5,838 nt of DNA from 66-474 sp051961995 (lineage in GTDB: Bacteria; Pseudomonadota; Gammaproteobacteria; Xanthomonadales; Rhodanobacteraceae), in the NCBI GenBank assembly GCA_051961995.1, contig JBQCCR010000053.1, forward strand, positions 1 through 5,838, written 5' to 3'. The translations under genes and the position numbers were made by a program. Shown piece after piece: positions 4,479-5,838 of the stretch (position 1 is the first letter of the stretch; each line of letters starts with the position of its first letter). Below the pieces are notes generated by a model. It saw nothing but the letters and a program-made list of their open reading frames with translations. It was not told where the DNA came from and made no database searches.

Positions 4479-5838
4479 ATGACCCTGCCGCACTATCTGC
4501 CAGCCATCGTCAAGGCGAGCTATTTCGTCGCCGCGCTGCTGTTCATCCTCGGCCTGAAGCGGATGAGTTCGCCGCGCACCGCGCGCGGCGGCATTCTCTG
4601 GGCTGGCGCGGGCATGCTGGTCGCGACGATCGCGACGTTTTTCCTTCCGGGCCTGCACAACATCCCGCTGATCGCCGCGGCGATCGTGATCGGCACCATC
4701 CTCGCGTGGATCTCCGGCAAGAAGGTCGCGATGACCGCGATGCCGCAGATGGTCGCGCTTTACAACGGCATGGGCGGCGGCGCAGCGGCGGCGATCGGCG
4801 CGGTCGAGCTGTTCGGCTTCGATCACAGTTTCGCGCTGGTGCCCGACACTTTCCCGATCCTGCCCGAGAGCTGGGCCGGGCCGGCGACACACGCCGCGCG
4901 GCTGGGTTCGGTGGAGCTGGCGCTGGCGCTGCTGGGTGCATTGATCGGCGCGGTGTCGTTCACCGGGTCGCTGATCGCGTTCGCCAAATTGCAGGGCTGG
5001 ATGGACCGCCGCTTCGTGTTCCCGCTGCAACGCTGGGTGAACATGGCGATCCTGCTGGCGGCGATCGCGGCGGGCACGTGGGCGTTGTGGCTCGGCGCGC
5101 ACGGCACGCCGATGGGCAGCGACCGGCTGATCGCGTTCTATTTGCTGGCACTGCTGTTCGGCGTCGCGATGACGCTGCCGATCGGCGGGGCCGACATGCC
5201 GGTGGTGATCTCGATGTACAACGCCTTCACCGGTTTGGCGGTGGCGTTCGAAGGATTCGTGCTCGGCAACGAGGCGATGATCGTCGCCGGCATGGTGGTC
5301 GGCGCGGCCGGTACGCTGCTGACACAGCTGATGGCCAGGGCGATGAATCGCTCGCTCGGCAACGTGCTGTTCGGCAACTTCGGCGGCGGCGCGGCGAGCG
5401 CGCAGGAGATTGCCGGTTCGCAGAAGCCCATCGAAGCGCCGGATGCCGCGGTGATGATGGCCTACGCCGAGCGTGTGGCGATCGTGCCCGGTTACGGGAT
5501 GGCCGTGGCACAGGCGCAGCACAAGGTTTGGGAGTTCGCCAAGCTGCTGATCGAGCGCGGGGTGAAAGTGAGGTTCGCGATCCATCCGGTCGCGGGCCGC
5601 ATGCCCGGCCACATGAACGTGCTGCTGGCCGAGGCCGGCGTGCCCTACGACCTGATCGCCGACATGGACGACATCAATCCGGAATTTCCCAACACCGACG
5701 TCGCGCTGGTGATCGGCGCCAACGACGTGGTGAATCCGGTCGCGAAAACCGATCCGGGTTCGCCGATCTACGGCATGCCGATCCTCGACGTGTCGCTGGC
5801 GAAGAACGTCATCGTGATCAAGCGCGGCCGAGGCACCG
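4479..5838 (+). CDS. pntB: NAD(P) transhydrogenase beta subunit, cut by right window edge (453 codons seen)
   Basis: Carries most of the membrane proton channel and the NADP(H)-binding domain III. About nine hydrophobic segments occupy residues 4-290 (for example 4-26, 36-56, 62-80, 142-170, 185-205, 217-237, 264-285), with conserved MPQMVALYNGMGGG (88-101) and IGGADMPVVISMYNAFTG (235-252). D239 and N248 correspond to E. coli D213 and N222, while the E. coli channel histidine H91 is replaced by N96. Domain III follows: VPGYGMAVAQAQ (336-347, the NADP-binding glycine motif), GRMPGHMNVLLAEAGVPYD (373-391), VIGANDVVNP (411-420) and KRGRG (448-452), the usual NADP 2'-phosphate contact region. E. 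coli PntB has 462 residues, so about 10-35 residues are missing. The start has GGGGG six bases before ATG. It is probably cotranscribed with pntAB despite the hairpin-rich gap. Confidence 0.96.
   Translation, partial: MTLPHYLPAIVKASYFVAALLFILGLKRMSSPRTARGGILWAGAGMLVATIATFFLPGLHNIPLIAAAIVIGTILAWISGKKVAMTAMPQMVALYNGMGGGAAAAIGAVELFGFDHSFALVPDTFPILPESWAGPATHAARLGSVELALALLGALIGAVSFTGSLIAFAKLQGWMDRRFVFPLQRWVNMAILLAAIAAGTWALWLGAHGTPMGSDRLIAFYLLALLFGVAMTLPIGGADMPVVISMYNAFTGLAVAFEGFVLGNEAMIVAGMVVGAAGTLLTQLMARAMNRSLGNVLFGNFGGGAASAQEIAGSQKPIEAPDAAVMMAYAERVAIVPGYGMAVAQAQHKVWEFAKLLIERGVKVRFAIHPVAGRMPGHMNVLLAEAGVPYDLIADMDDINPEFPNTDVALVIGANDVVNPVAKTDPGSPIYGMPILDVSLAKNVIVIKRGRGT

Noticed and set aside
4416..5612. 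Long minus-strand open frame (398 codons) opposite pntB
   Set aside because: The protein is a His/Arg/Gln/Asp-rich mixture without domains, the typical antisense shadow of a GC-rich gene; pntB on the other strand is unmistakable.

Overview
The window is high-GC DNA with strong G/C preference at third codon positions, short spacers and several 4-base start/stop overlaps. Gene content, protein style and intergenic palindromes fit a gammaproteobacterium of the Xanthomonadales/Lysobacterales (Xanthomonadaceae or Rhodanobacteraceae type). This placement is inferred from memory of such genomes, not from a search.

Layout, left to right. (1) A leftward pair: a YdjA-type nitroreductase (458-1033) overlaps by four bases (GTGA) the start of a stand-alone 5'-3' exonuclease, whose C-terminal half runs off the left edge. 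(2) A 65-base divergent spacer. (3) Rightward pntAA (1099-2196), the soluble NAD(H)-binding subunit of the proton-translocating transhydrogenase. (4) A 203-base convergent spacer packed with a broken palindrome and a 7-base tandem repeat. (5) A leftward, translationally coupled three-gene cassette: ECF sigma factor (3307-3957), small one-span membrane protein resembling DUF3619 (2906-3310), and an exported DUF3106-like protein of 18-residue repeats (2400-2909). (6) A 94-base divergent spacer. (7) Rightward pntAB (4052-4342) and pntB (4479 to the right edge, about 30 residues short of the end), separated by 136 bases with two strong hairpins.

The transhydrogenase is the three-polypeptide form: PntAA binds NAD(H), PntAB and the first part of PntB form the membrane proton channel, and the end of PntB binds NADP(H). 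Together they use the proton gradient to make NADPH from NADH. The main oddity is that the operon is split: the sigma-factor cassette sits between pntAA and pntAB on the opposite strand, so pntAB-pntB needs its own promoter although all three subunits must assemble. The cassette itself looks like a regulatory module (sigma factor, membrane partner, periplasmic partner), but its signal and targets cannot be read from the sequence. No RNA genes, insertion sequences, CRISPR arrays or phage genes were seen.
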